A stretch of 33,721 bases of DNA from Actinomycetota bacterium (GTDB lineage Bacteria > Actinomycetota > Acidimicrobiia > Spongiisociales > UBA4744): assembly GCA_013152275.1 (NCBI GenBank), contig JAADGS010000040.1, forward strand, positions 36,766 to 70,486, given 5' to 3'. Positions 24,237-31,240 of the stretch are shown in pieces. Position numbers and translations under genes: made by a program. Under the pieces are notes generated by a model. It made no database searches and was not told where the DNA came from. It worked only from the letters and a program-made list of their open reading frames with translations. Numbering within the stretch: the stretch's first letter is position 1; every line of letters starts with the position of its first letter.

Positions 24237-24886
24237 GCACGTACGCGTTCATGCGCTGGCTCGAGTCGACACCGTCTCGCTACGACCGTGGCATGCACCT
24301 CTTGAGCAGGGGACGTATGTCCCGCGTCTACGACCGTGTTGCCGAACTGGCGGCAGGACCGGGGCTGCGCGTCCTCGATGTCGGCTGCGGAACCGGAGGG
24401 GTCACCCTGGCGTGCGCTGCACGAGGAGCAGAGGCCGTCGGCCTCGACCGGGATGCCGGCATGCTCGAGGTCGCCGCAGCGAAACCGGCGCCTGCCGACG
24501 GAAGCGTCGAATGGGTGGAGTTGGGGGCGGCCGAGATCGAGGACCGATTCGATCCCGAAACGTTCGATAGCGTCGTGTCGTGTCTCGCCTTCAGCGAGAT
24601 GTCCCCGCAAGAACGCGCCTACGTGCTCGGGATCGTCCATGACCGACTTCGTCCGGGAGGCCGGCTGGTGATCGCAGACGAGGTCGAACCGACAGGCGCC
24701 GGCGCCCGTCTGCTCTACCGATTGCTACGAATCCCCATGACCGTGGCGACCTGGTTGCTCACTCAGAAAACAACACATCCCGTGCACGGCCTCACCGACG
24801 CCGTGCGCCAAGCGGGTTTCGCGAACATCGACGAGGAACGTCCGTGGCCGGCCTTCGTCATCTTGAGTGCGAGGAGACCATCATGA
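24233..24886 (+). CDS. SAM-dependent methyltransferase, corrinoid-protein-associated
   Basis: The 217-residue class I methyltransferase has its SAM-binding glycine loop at VLDVGCGTGGVTLACAARG (about 47-65), an acidic LDRDAGML strand after it, and a C-terminal region with LRPGGRLVIADEVEP. The ATG overlaps the tetR stop, and the stop overlaps the ATG of the HgcA/HgcB-like gene, both as ATGA. I recall methyltransferases next to HgcAB-like fusion proteins being annotated as CpaM; that is a naming from memory and should be verified. It could methylate the corrinoid carrier, the substrate or a small molecule. Nothing in the sequence defines the acceptor. Confidence 0.85.
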   Translation: MSTYAFMRWLESTPSRYDRGMHLLSRGRMSRVYDRVAELAAGPGLRVLDVGCGTGGVTLACAARGAEAVGLDRDAGMLEVAAAKPAPADGSVEWVELGAAEIEDRFDPETFDSVVSCLAFSEMSPQERAYVLGIVHDRLRPGGRLVIADEVEPTGAGARLLYRLLRIPMTVATWLLTQKTTHPVHGLTDAVRQAGFANIDEERPWPAFVILSARRPS

Positions 24887-25980
24887 AACTACTGGACTCC
24901 ATATTCGACACGGCGTTCAGGTTCTTGCCACATCGCTCGAAGACGGGGCTCTTCCCGATCGGTGATCCCGACCGCTCCTCACCCGTCATCGTCACGGGCA
25001 ACTACACCCTCACCGTGCGACGCGTGTCCAAGGCGCTGCAGGGTGAGGACGTCTGGCTGCTCGTCACCGACAGCAGAGGCATCAACGTGTGGTGCGCTGC
25101 AGGAGGAGGCCATCTCACCCATCATGACGTGATCGCCGCGGTTCGAACATCCCAAGTCGCAGACCGGGTCGACCATCAAGAGCTGATCCTGCCCCAGTTG
25201 AGCGCCACCGGGGTCGAGCGAAATCGTGTCGAGGAGGCGACCGGATGGCACGCGACGTGGGGACCGGTCCACGCGACGGACCTGCCTGCATTCCTGAGAC
25301 GCGGCCGGCACGCCGTGAGGGAAGAGCGAGCCGTGCGCTTCCCGATGAGTGATCGCCTCCAGATGGCAGTGATGTGGACCGCCCCGATGGTGCCGATCCT
25401 GTGGTTGATCCTGTGGGCGATCAGCGGACCGCTACCGGCGGTCGTCGGCGCGGTGGCCATCACGGCCATCGTGCTGGGACTCTTCGCAGGCATGCCGTGG
25501 CTGCCGCTGAGGACACACCGAGGGCTACTCGTCTATGGCGGCCTGGCCTTGGCCGGGTTCGCGTTCGGTGCTGCCCTCTTCACGGCCGCCGGGGCCCTGA
25601 CGACGAGAAACCTCATCGTGCTCGCCGCCGCGTGTGTGGTCGGGACCGGGATCGTGTCGGTGGATGTCGCCGGGTCGACACCGCTGCTGTCGAGTTCGGT
25701 CAACCCGAGCGATTTCAGGGTCGAGTTGCTGGTCGACCGTTGCACCGGGGCTGCACAGTGCGTGCTCGTATGCCCGCGTGACGTGCTCGTCATGAACGGC
25801 CACGTCCACAAGGTCGAGATCGTCCGGCCCGCGAACTGCATCCTGTGTGGCGCCTGCATCGTCCAGTGCCCCGAAGATGCCCTCCGCTTCCGGTTCGACG
25901 ACGGGAGGGTCGTCGAGCCGGCGACGATACGCAGAACACGCCTCAATCTGCTGGGCAAACGCACCATCGACGTGACCTAG
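24883..25980 (+). CDS. HgcAB-like fusion: corrinoid domain, membrane domain and ferredoxin in one protein
   Basis: The product is 365 residues from the ATG at 24883. Residues 1-150 are an HgcA-like corrinoid domain with the cap-helix motif N68-V-W-C71-A-A-G. LILPQLSATGV, GPVHATDLPAFL and VRFPMSDRL follow, all as in HgcA. Hydrophobic segments are at about 160-182, 184-205, 214-235 and 243-261. Residues 285-330 are an HgcB-like ferredoxin: C287, C293 and C297-P in the first motif, with Ala290 where a Cys is expected, and a complete second motif, C319, C322, C325 and C329-P. In HgcA the Cys is the lower ligand of cobalt in methyl transfer to Hg(II). Here the Lys after WCAAG is Gly (GGGHLT), and HgcA and HgcB, normally separate genes, are fused. 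A methyl-transfer role is likely; mercury as substrate is not shown. It is the third coupled gene of the tetR operon. Confidence 0.88.
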   Translation: MKLLDSIFDTAFRFLPHRSKTGLFPIGDPDRSSPVIVTGNYTLTVRRVSKALQGEDVWLLVTDSRGINVWCAAGGGHLTHHDVIAAVRTSQVADRVDHQELILPQLSATGVERNRVEEATGWHATWGPVHATDLPAFLRRGRHAVREERAVRFPMSDRLQMAVMWTAPMVPILWLILWAISGPLPAVVGAVAITAIVLGLFAGMPWLPLRTHRGLLVYGGLALAGFAFGAALFTAAGALTTRNLIVLAAACVVGTGIVSVDVAGSTPLLSSSVNPSDFRVELLVDRCTGAAQCVLVCPRDVLVMNGHVHKVEIVRPANCILCGACIVQCPEDALRFRFDDGRVVEPATIRRTRLNLLGKRTIDVT

Positions 25981-25982
25981 TG

Positions 25983-26795
25983 TCACGCGAGCAGCAGCTT
26001 CTCCAGCCTCCGCGCCGCAACCACGATGCCAACCGCACCCATCACGACCAGGAACCCGATGTGGTAGAGCATGGTCCATTCGAAGATCCCGAGCGTAAGC
26101 GAACGAATCAGCACGACACCGTGATAGAGCGGCGACAGTTGCGCCGCCCATCGCAGCCACTCGGGATACACGCTGAGCGGGTAGAACGTCGCCGAGAACA
26201 GAAACAGGGGAAGCGTGACGAGTTGCACGAGATCGAAGTCCTGCCAGGATCGCATGAACGACGTGGCCGCCATGCCTGCTGCAGCGAATCCGAAACCGAG
26301 CAGGAGCGCCGCAGGGACGGCGAGCAGCCCCCACAGCGACGGCATCAGGCCCATGATCCACATCACGACGAGGAACCCCGTCGCATACAGCGCTCCTCGA
26401 AACAGCGACCACGTGATCTCTCCGATGGCAATGTCGCCGGGCGCCATCGGAGTCGCCAGCACAGCGTCGTAGATCTTCGCGTACTTGAGCTTGAAGAAGA
26501 TGTTGAACGTCGATTCGTAGACGGCACCGTTCATGGCCGCCGCACCGAGGAGCGCGGGCGCCACGAACGCCGCATAGGAGATCGGTTCCCCGGTGGGTCC
26601 CACGACATCACCGACGAGTTTGCCGAGTCCGATACCGATGGAGAAGAGATAGAAGAGCGGTTCGAAGAATCCGGAGAAGATGACGATCCATGCGTGCCGG
26701 TACACGAGGAAGTTCCGTTCGAGAAGATGTCGTGCCCGCCGACTGCCCATCGCCGACGGCGGCACGATCCTGGCCATGAGGGTCCCGGTGGTCAT
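25983..26795 (-). CDS. ABC-2 type exporter permease, second
   Basis: This 270-residue, all-hydrophobic protein has about six membrane segments and the ABC-2 permease pattern (RNFLVYRHAWIVIFSGFFEP, later LFLFSATFYPLSVYP and the final helix VVMGAVGIVVAARRLEK). Together with the gene before it and the ATPase it would form an exporter of the DrrAB/NodIJ type. ATG at 26795 overlaps the stop of the first permease (ATGA); the same frame is open far upstream but that is read-through inside the first permease. It is convergent with the HgcAB-like gene with only 2 bases between their stops. The cargo is unknown. Confidence 0.88.
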   Translation of the reverse strand: MTTGTLMARIVPPSAMGSRRARHLLERNFLVYRHAWIVIFSGFFEPLFYLFSIGIGLGKLVGDVVGPTGEPISYAAFVAPALLGAAAMNGAVYESTFNIFFKLKYAKIYDAVLATPMAPGDIAIGEITWSLFRGALYATGFLVVMWIMGLMPSLWGLLAVPAALLLGFGFAAAGMAATSFMRSWQDFDLVQLVTLPLFLFSATFYPLSVYPEWLRWAAQLSPLYHGVVLIRSLTLGIFEWTMLYHIGFLVVMGAVGIVVAARRLEKLLLA

Positions 26796-27565
26796 TGCCC
26801 CAACTTCTTCGTGAACGTGTGGATCGCCACGAGCGTGCCTCCGACGATCCACGCGAGAAGGTATGCCACATGTACGAACGGCGAGAAGGTCGTGGCCAGA
26901 CCGAGGGTCGTTGCGCGAGTCAGCTCGACGCCATGCCACAGCGGCACGGCGTAGGCGAGCGGCTGCATCCAGCCGGGAAGCTGTGTGATCGGAAAGAACG
27001 TCCCGGAGAACAGGAACATGGGGACGATCCCGAACCGGAAGAGGTTGCTCAATCCGGTGTCGCGCTTCAACCATGCCGCGTAGCCGCTGACCGGTGCGGC
27101 GAATGCCAGCCCGGTCAGCACCGCGGGGAACACTGCCAGCAATCCCACACCGACGGCCACGGCTCCGAAAGCGGCCATGACGAGGACGAACACGGTCGAC
27201 ACGAAGATCATACGAATGCCGACCCAACCGAGATGACCGATGACGAGGTCCGGGATCCTGATCGGCGTGGCCAGCGTGGCGAAGTACGTCTTGGTCCACT
27301 TGATGCCCGCCATGACCGGCCACGACCCGTCGCCTGCGCCCGTCTGCATGGCGGCCGCCGCGAGCAGCCCGGGAGCGAGGTAGGCCAGGTAGGGAATGCC
27401 GATCGACGCGCTCCCGGCGCCACGGTTCACGAGCGTGCCGAGACCAACCCCCATGCCCAGCAGATACAGGACCGGACTGAGGAAGGTCGAGATGACACTT
27501 CCCCGCCATGTGCGGCGGTACACCCGGGCGTGCGCCTCGACGACACGGATCGCAGCCGCAGCCAT
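26792..27565 (-). CDS. ABC-2 type exporter permease, first
   Basis: The 257-residue protein has about six membrane segments, with the ABC-2 N-terminal elements RVYRRTWRGSVISTFLSPVL and the conserved loop SGTFFPITQLPGWMQPLAYA before the last two helices. The ATG overlaps the last base of the ATPase stop (TGATG), and its stop overlaps the next permease (ATGA), giving one tightly coupled operon. Two different permeases with one ATPase suggest a heterodimeric membrane part. NodJ-like or DrrB-like export of lipids, sugars or drugs is possible, with no evidence to choose. Confidence 0.88.
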   Translation of the reverse strand: MAAAAIRVVEAHARVYRRTWRGSVISTFLSPVLYLLGMGVGLGTLVNRGAGSASIGIPYLAYLAPGLLAAAAMQTGAGDGSWPVMAGIKWTKTYFATLATPIRIPDLVIGHLGWVGIRMIFVSTVFVLVMAAFGAVAVGVGLLAVFPAVLTGLAFAAPVSGYAAWLKRDTGLSNLFRFGIVPMFLFSGTFFPITQLPGWMQPLAYAVPLWHGVELTRATTLGLATTFSPFVHVAYLLAWIVGGTLVAIHTFTKKLGQ

Positions 27566-28491
27566 CAGTCGATCAGGCTCCGGCCGGTGAGACGCAGGAA
27601 TACGTCTTCGAGCGTGCTGCGGCGAACCACCACCGTTTCGGGTTTCAGCCCGCGCTCGGCCACCTCGGCGGCGGTCCGATCGCCGTCGACCGTGTACAGG
27701 AGCACGCTGTCGGGAAGGACCTCGGTCCGTTGCGAGAGTCCCTCGAGGAGCGGCAGCGCCTCCTCTTGACCGCCCACCGGGAATCGCAGTTCCACGACGT
27801 CACGTGTCGAGTGCGTTTCGATGAGTTCGCGCGGCGAGCCCTCTGCAACGATCTTCGCCTTGTCCATCACGACGAGGCGGTCGCACAGTTGCTCCGCCTC
27901 GTCCATGTAGTGGGTCGTGATGATGAGGGTCACCCCTCGTTGCTTGAGCCGGTAGAGCCTGTCCCAAAGCGCATGACGGGCCTGCGGATCGAGGCCGGTG
28001 GTCGGCTCGTCCAGCAGGAGCACATCGGGCTTGTTGATGAGTGCCCGGGCGATCGTCAAGCGCCGCTTCATCCCGCCGGAGAGATTCTCGACCTGGGCGT
28101 CGCGCCGTTCTGTGAGTTGGGCGAACTCGAGCAGTTCGTCCGCCCGGTCGGTGATCACCGATCGGGGCAGGTCGAAGTACCGCCCGTAGACCAACAGGTT
28201 CTCGAAGACCGACAGCTCGTTATCGAGATTGTCTTCTTGGGGGACCACCCCGAGACGCGCCCGAATGAGCGGCCCCTGCGTGGCAGGGTCCATATCGAGA
28301 ACTCTCAGCGTTCCTTCGGTGACCGGCGACACGGCGCCGATCATGCGCATGGTGGAGGTCTTGCCTGCGCCATTCGGTCCAAGGAACCCGAACGCCTCGC
28401 CGTACTCGACGGCGAAGTCGACGCCGTCGACCGCGGTGAAGTCGCCGAAACGTTTGGTGAGCGCGCGTGCGAATACGAGGGGTTCGGCCAT
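27565..28491 (-). CDS. ABC transporter ATP-binding protein (DrrA/NodI-type)
   Basis: The product is 308 residues. Walker A is GPNGAGKTSTMRM, the Q-loop is GVVPQEDNLDNELSVFENL, the signature is ENLSGGMKRRLTIARAL, Walker B is VLLLDEPTTGLDPQARH, and the H-loop is ITTHYMDEAEQL. A C-terminal domain of about 80 residues follows, as in DrrA-type exporters. ATG at 28491 starts directly before PLVFARALTKRFG; the longer frame to 28563 would translate the palindromic element and is rejected. It precedes two ABC-2 permeases. The NodI-like core and the DrrA-like C-terminal part do not tell the cargo. Confidence 0.92.
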   Translation of the reverse strand: MAEPLVFARALTKRFGDFTAVDGVDFAVEYGEAFGFLGPNGAGKTSTMRMIGAVSPVTEGTLRVLDMDPATQGPLIRARLGVVPQEDNLDNELSVFENLLVYGRYFDLPRSVITDRADELLEFAQLTERRDAQVENLSGGMKRRLTIARALINKPDVLLLDEPTTGLDPQARHALWDRLYRLKQRGVTLIITTHYMDEAEQLCDRLVVMDKAKIVAEGSPRELIETHSTRDVVELRFPVGGQEEALPLLEGLSQRTEVLPDSVLLYTVDGDRTAAEVAERGLKPETVVVRRSTLEDVFLRLTGRSLID

Positions 28492-28518
28492 GGGATAGGC
28501 ATCGTAGCTCCCCCCGAA

Positions 28519-28571
28519 CCGTTCTCGTGACGCTTCGACGGAATAGTCCGTGCGAGGTGTCACGAGAACGG
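28519..28571. repeat. 53-bp structured inverted-repeat element, copy B
   Basis: Arms CCGTTCTCGTGACG (28519-28532) and TGTCACGAGAACGG (28558-28571) pair over 13 bases, plus a G-T pair. The 25-base centre contains an inner perfect hairpin, ACGGA-ATAG-TCCGT. It has the same arms, size and partly the same centre as copy A at 21777-21829. Here it lies in a same-strand gap between the LLM oxidoreductase gene (stop 28593) and the ABC ATPase (start 28491), so it is not tied to convergent genes. Confidence 0.8.
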
Positions 28572-28592
28572 AGGACGCCGTTGGCGACTCGG

Positions 28593-29606
28593 CTACCGCA
28601 GCGCCGGAATGATCTCCCGCCCGTACGCTTCCAGGGTCTCCTCCTGGGCGTCGTGCATGAGGTAGATGGCGAACTGATCAACGCCTCTGTCGCGCAGGTC
28701 GGTCAGTTTGGCGATATGGTCGGCCACAGAACCCAACACGCAGAACCGGTCGACGATGGCATCGGGCACAAACTCGGCCGAGGGATTCCGCTTCTTGCCA
28801 TGGTGCCGGTAGTCATAGCCCTGCCGGTCCTTGATGTAGTCGGTCAGAGCCGTCGGGACCGCAATCCCACCACCGCCGTAGCGGGCGACGAGGTCCTCGA
28901 CGTGGTTGCCGACCATGGCCCCGAACCAGCGCAGCTCCTCCCTCTGATGGGCGAGGTCGTCACCGACATAGGCTGGAGCGGCCACGCAGACCTGGACGGA
29001 GCCCGGATCGCGCCCGGCCTGCCGAGCGGCGTCCCTCACCACTCCCATCGTCCATTCGAGGATCTTGGGATCGGCCAGCTGCAGAATGAATCCGTCGGCT
29101 TCCCGACCGATGAGATCCAGAGCTTTCGGGCCGTAGCCGGCCACCCACATCGGCAGGTCCCAGCCTTCCTCGCCGACCCACGGGATCCGCAGTTCCACCC
29201 CCCGGTACATGACCGACTCACCGGCCACCAGACCCTTGATGACCTGCATGGACTCCGAGATCGTCGCCAGTGTCATCGGTTTACGACCGATGACTCGCAG
29301 CGCCGAGTCGCCCCGTCCCATACCGCAGATGGTGCGACCCCCCGACATGTCGTTGAGGGTGGCGAACAGCGAGGCGAGCACCGTCCAGTCGCGGCTACCC
29401 GGGTTGGTGACCATCGGCCCGACGACCACGTGCTCGGTGGCCGCCAGCATCCGGCTGAAGATCACGAACGGCTCTTGCCAGAGGATGTGAGAATCGAATG
29501 TCCACACATGGGAAAACCCGTTCTGCTCGGCCAGCTTGGTCAGCTCGACGACTCGCGACGCCGGCGGATCGGTCTGCAGTACGACTCCGAAATCCATTTC
29601 CCTCAC
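28593..29606 (-). CDS. LLM-class oxidoreductase, probably F420-dependent
   Basis: The product is 337 residues from GTG at 29606, or 334 from the ATG at 29597 (MDFGVVLQT), which is equally credible. The fold is luciferase-like: MDFGVVLQTDPPASRVVELT at the start, WTFDSHILWQEPF, VVVGPMVTNPGSRDW, GMGRGDSALRVIGRKP and DLPMWVAGYGPKALDLIG. Such sequences resemble Mer-type and other F420-dependent reductases of actinobacteria; cofactor choice is inference. It is the last gene of the block with dihydropyrimidinase, aminotransferase and beta-ureidopropionase, separated from the dihydropyrimidinase gene by 206 bases. A role in that pathway, for instance ring reduction or oxidation, is possible but not proven. 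Confidence 0.85.
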   Translation of the reverse strand: MREMDFGVVLQTDPPASRVVELTKLAEQNGFSHVWTFDSHILWQEPFVIFSRMLAATEHVVVGPMVTNPGSRDWTVLASLFATLNDMSGGRTICGMGRGDSALRVIGRKPMTLATISESMQVIKGLVAGESVMYRGVELRIPWVGEEGWDLPMWVAGYGPKALDLIGREADGFILQLADPKILEWTMGVVRDAARQAGRDPGSVQVCVAAPAYVGDDLAHQREELRWFGAMVGNHVEDLVARYGGGGIAVPTALTDYIKDRQGYDYRHHGKKRNPSAEFVPDAIVDRFCVLGSVADHIAKLTDLRDRGVDQFAIYLMHDAQEETLEAYGREIIPALR

Positions 29607-29639
29607 CCTGCCTTGCTCTCGTTGTGGAACGGTGGCCGA

Positions 29640-29713
29640 TTCCCGCCCACGTGTGTTGCGGGAACCCCAGATCGGCTTCGCCGACAGCGTCGAACGGTGT
29701 CTGTGCGGACACC
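29640..29713. terminator. Two hairpins in the gap between dihydropyrimidinase and LLM genes
   Basis: TTCCCGC (29640-29646) with GCGGGAA (29658-29664) and GGTGTC (29696-29701) with GACACC (29708-29713) are perfect inverted arms in the 206-base gap. They are candidates for a partial terminator behind the dihydropyrimidinase gene, or a leader structure for the LLM gene. There is no T-tract; the gap holds nothing else recognisable. Confidence 0.35.
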
Positions 29714-29812
29714 ACTCCCGCGACCGGATCGCGCCTGTTCACCCGCCGTTCGGCTCACCCGATCACCCGCCTGTTGCTGATCCGGTGTTCGATGGGTTCC
29801 ACGTGCATCGCC

Positions 29813-31240
29813 TCAGATGAGCAACTGGTTCGTGCCGCGCTTGAGATACCGCCCGTCGCCCTTGGTTCCCACGTACCTGCCGCCTTTGACGATCACCTTG
29901 CCACGAGAAAGCACCTGGTCGATCGTGGCGTTGATCTCCATGCCTTCGTAGCACGTGTAGTCGATGTTCCCGTGAATGGTGCCGGGCGCCGAGTACGTGA
30001 AGGATGTATGGGGGTCGTACACGACGATGTCGGCGTCCGACCCGACGGCGATCGTCCCCTTGCGTGGATACATCCCGAACATCTTGGCCGGCGTGGTGGC
30101 GACGAGGTCCACCCAACGATTGATGTCGAAGCGGCCCCCAACCACGCCGCTTTGGTACATCACGTTGAATCGCTCCTCGACGCCGGGGAGGCCGTTCGGG
30201 ATGAGCGTGAAGTTGCCCTCCCCCAACCGCTTCTGACGACCCAACGTCTCGTCGTCGTCGTAGAAGAAACAGGCGTGGTCGGTGGACACGACCTGGAGGT
30301 CTCCACGGGCAAGGGCGTTCCACAGGTACTCCTGATGACCCTCCTCCTTGAAGCGGATGGGCGGCGAGCAGACGTACTTGGCGCCCTCGAAACCGGGCAG
30401 GGAGACATGATCTTCGACGGACAGGTGGAGATACTGCGGACACGTCTCCCCAAACACGTTGAGACCGAGATCTCGAGCCTTCGTGAGCTCGGCGACCCCC
30501 TCCTTACAGGACATGTGGACGACGTAGAGAGGCGCACCGGCCAATTCCGCCAGGGCGATGGCACGATGCACCGCCTCGGACTCGGTCGCGGGTGGGCGTG
30601 TGATGGAATGGTATTTGGGGTCGGTCTCGCCCCGTTCGAGAGCCTGCTCCCTCAGCACATCGATGGCAATGCCGTTCTCGGCATGCATCATGATCGTCGT
30701 GCCGTCCCTGGCGGCCCGTTGCATCGCGCGGAAGATCTCCCCGTCGTCGGAGTAGAGGACGCCGGGGTACGCCATGAACAGCTTGAAGCTGGTGACGCCT
30801 TCGTTGACGATCGCCCCCATCTCCTCGAGGGAGACATCGTTGATGTCGCCGACGATCATGTGGAATCCGTAGTCGATGGCGCAGTTCCCTTCGGCTTTCT
30901 GCATCCACTTCTCGAAGCCGTCTCTGACCGACTCGCCCTTGACCTGAACGGCGAAGTCCACGACGGTGGTCGTGCCTCCGAACGCGGCCGCGCGAGTACC
31001 GGTTTCGAAGTTGTCGGACACGTAGGTCCCACCGAAGGGAAGCTCGAAATGCGTGTGGACGTCGACACCCCCCGGCACGACATACTTGCCCGAGGCGTCG
31101 ATCACCGTATCAACGCCCTCCTGCCAGTGATGCCTCCCCGGCGCGGCCATCGCGACGACCTTTTCGTCCTCGATGAGCACGTCCGCCGGGATCGTCTCGG
31201 TCGAGGTGACGACCGTGCCGTTGATGATGGCGATTCTCAT
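29813..31240 (-). CDS. hydA: Dihydropyrimidinase / D-hydantoinase
   Basis: The enzyme opens dihydrouracil, dihydrothymine or hydantoin rings. The 475 residues show the cyclic amidohydrolase metal centre: VDVHTHFELP (H62, H64), the carbamylated Lys segment TSFKLFMAYP (K153), MMHAENG, VVHMSCKEG and STDHACF. The C-terminal PRKGTIAVGSDADIVVYDP is typical of the composite domain. Start ATG overlaps by one base the stop of the aminotransferase gene (TGATG). It stands between beta-ureidopropionase/aminotransferase and the LLM oxidoreductase on the minus strand, as expected of a reductive pyrimidine degradation cluster. The natural substrate could equally be a hydantoin. Confidence 0.95.
   Translation of the reverse strand: MRIAIINGTVVTSTETIPADVLIEDEKVVAMAAPGRHHWQEGVDTVIDASGKYVVPGGVDVHTHFELPFGGTYVSDNFETGTRAAAFGGTTTVVDFAVQVKGESVRDGFEKWMQKAEGNCAIDYGFHMIVGDINDVSLEEMGAIVNEGVTSFKLFMAYPGVLYSDDGEIFRAMQRAARDGTTIMMHAENGIAIDVLREQALERGETDPKYHSITRPPATESEAVHRAIALAELAGAPLYVVHMSCKEGVAELTKARDLGLNVFGETCPQYLHLSVEDHVSLPGFEGAKYVCSPPIRFKEEGHQEYLWNALARGDLQVVSTDHACFFYDDDETLGRQKRLGEGNFTLIPNGLPGVEERFNVMYQSGVVGGRFDINRWVDLVATTPAKMFGMYPRKGTIAVGSDADIVVYDPHTSFTYSAPGTIHGNIDYTCYEGMEINATIDQVLSRGKVIVKGGRYVGTKGDGRYLKRGTNQLLI

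Noticed and set aside
24883-25980. Calling the gene hgcA and the organism a mercury methylator
   Set aside because: The cap-helix Lys and one ferredoxin Cys differ from verified HgcA/HgcB and the gene is fused; similarity supports a corrinoid protein, not the mercury activity.
25983-27509. A 508-residue minus-strand reading frame covering both permeases
   Set aside because: Only its last 270 residues look like a permease; the rest is an out-of-frame, Arg-rich read of the first permease, and the ATG at 26795 overlaps that gene's stop.
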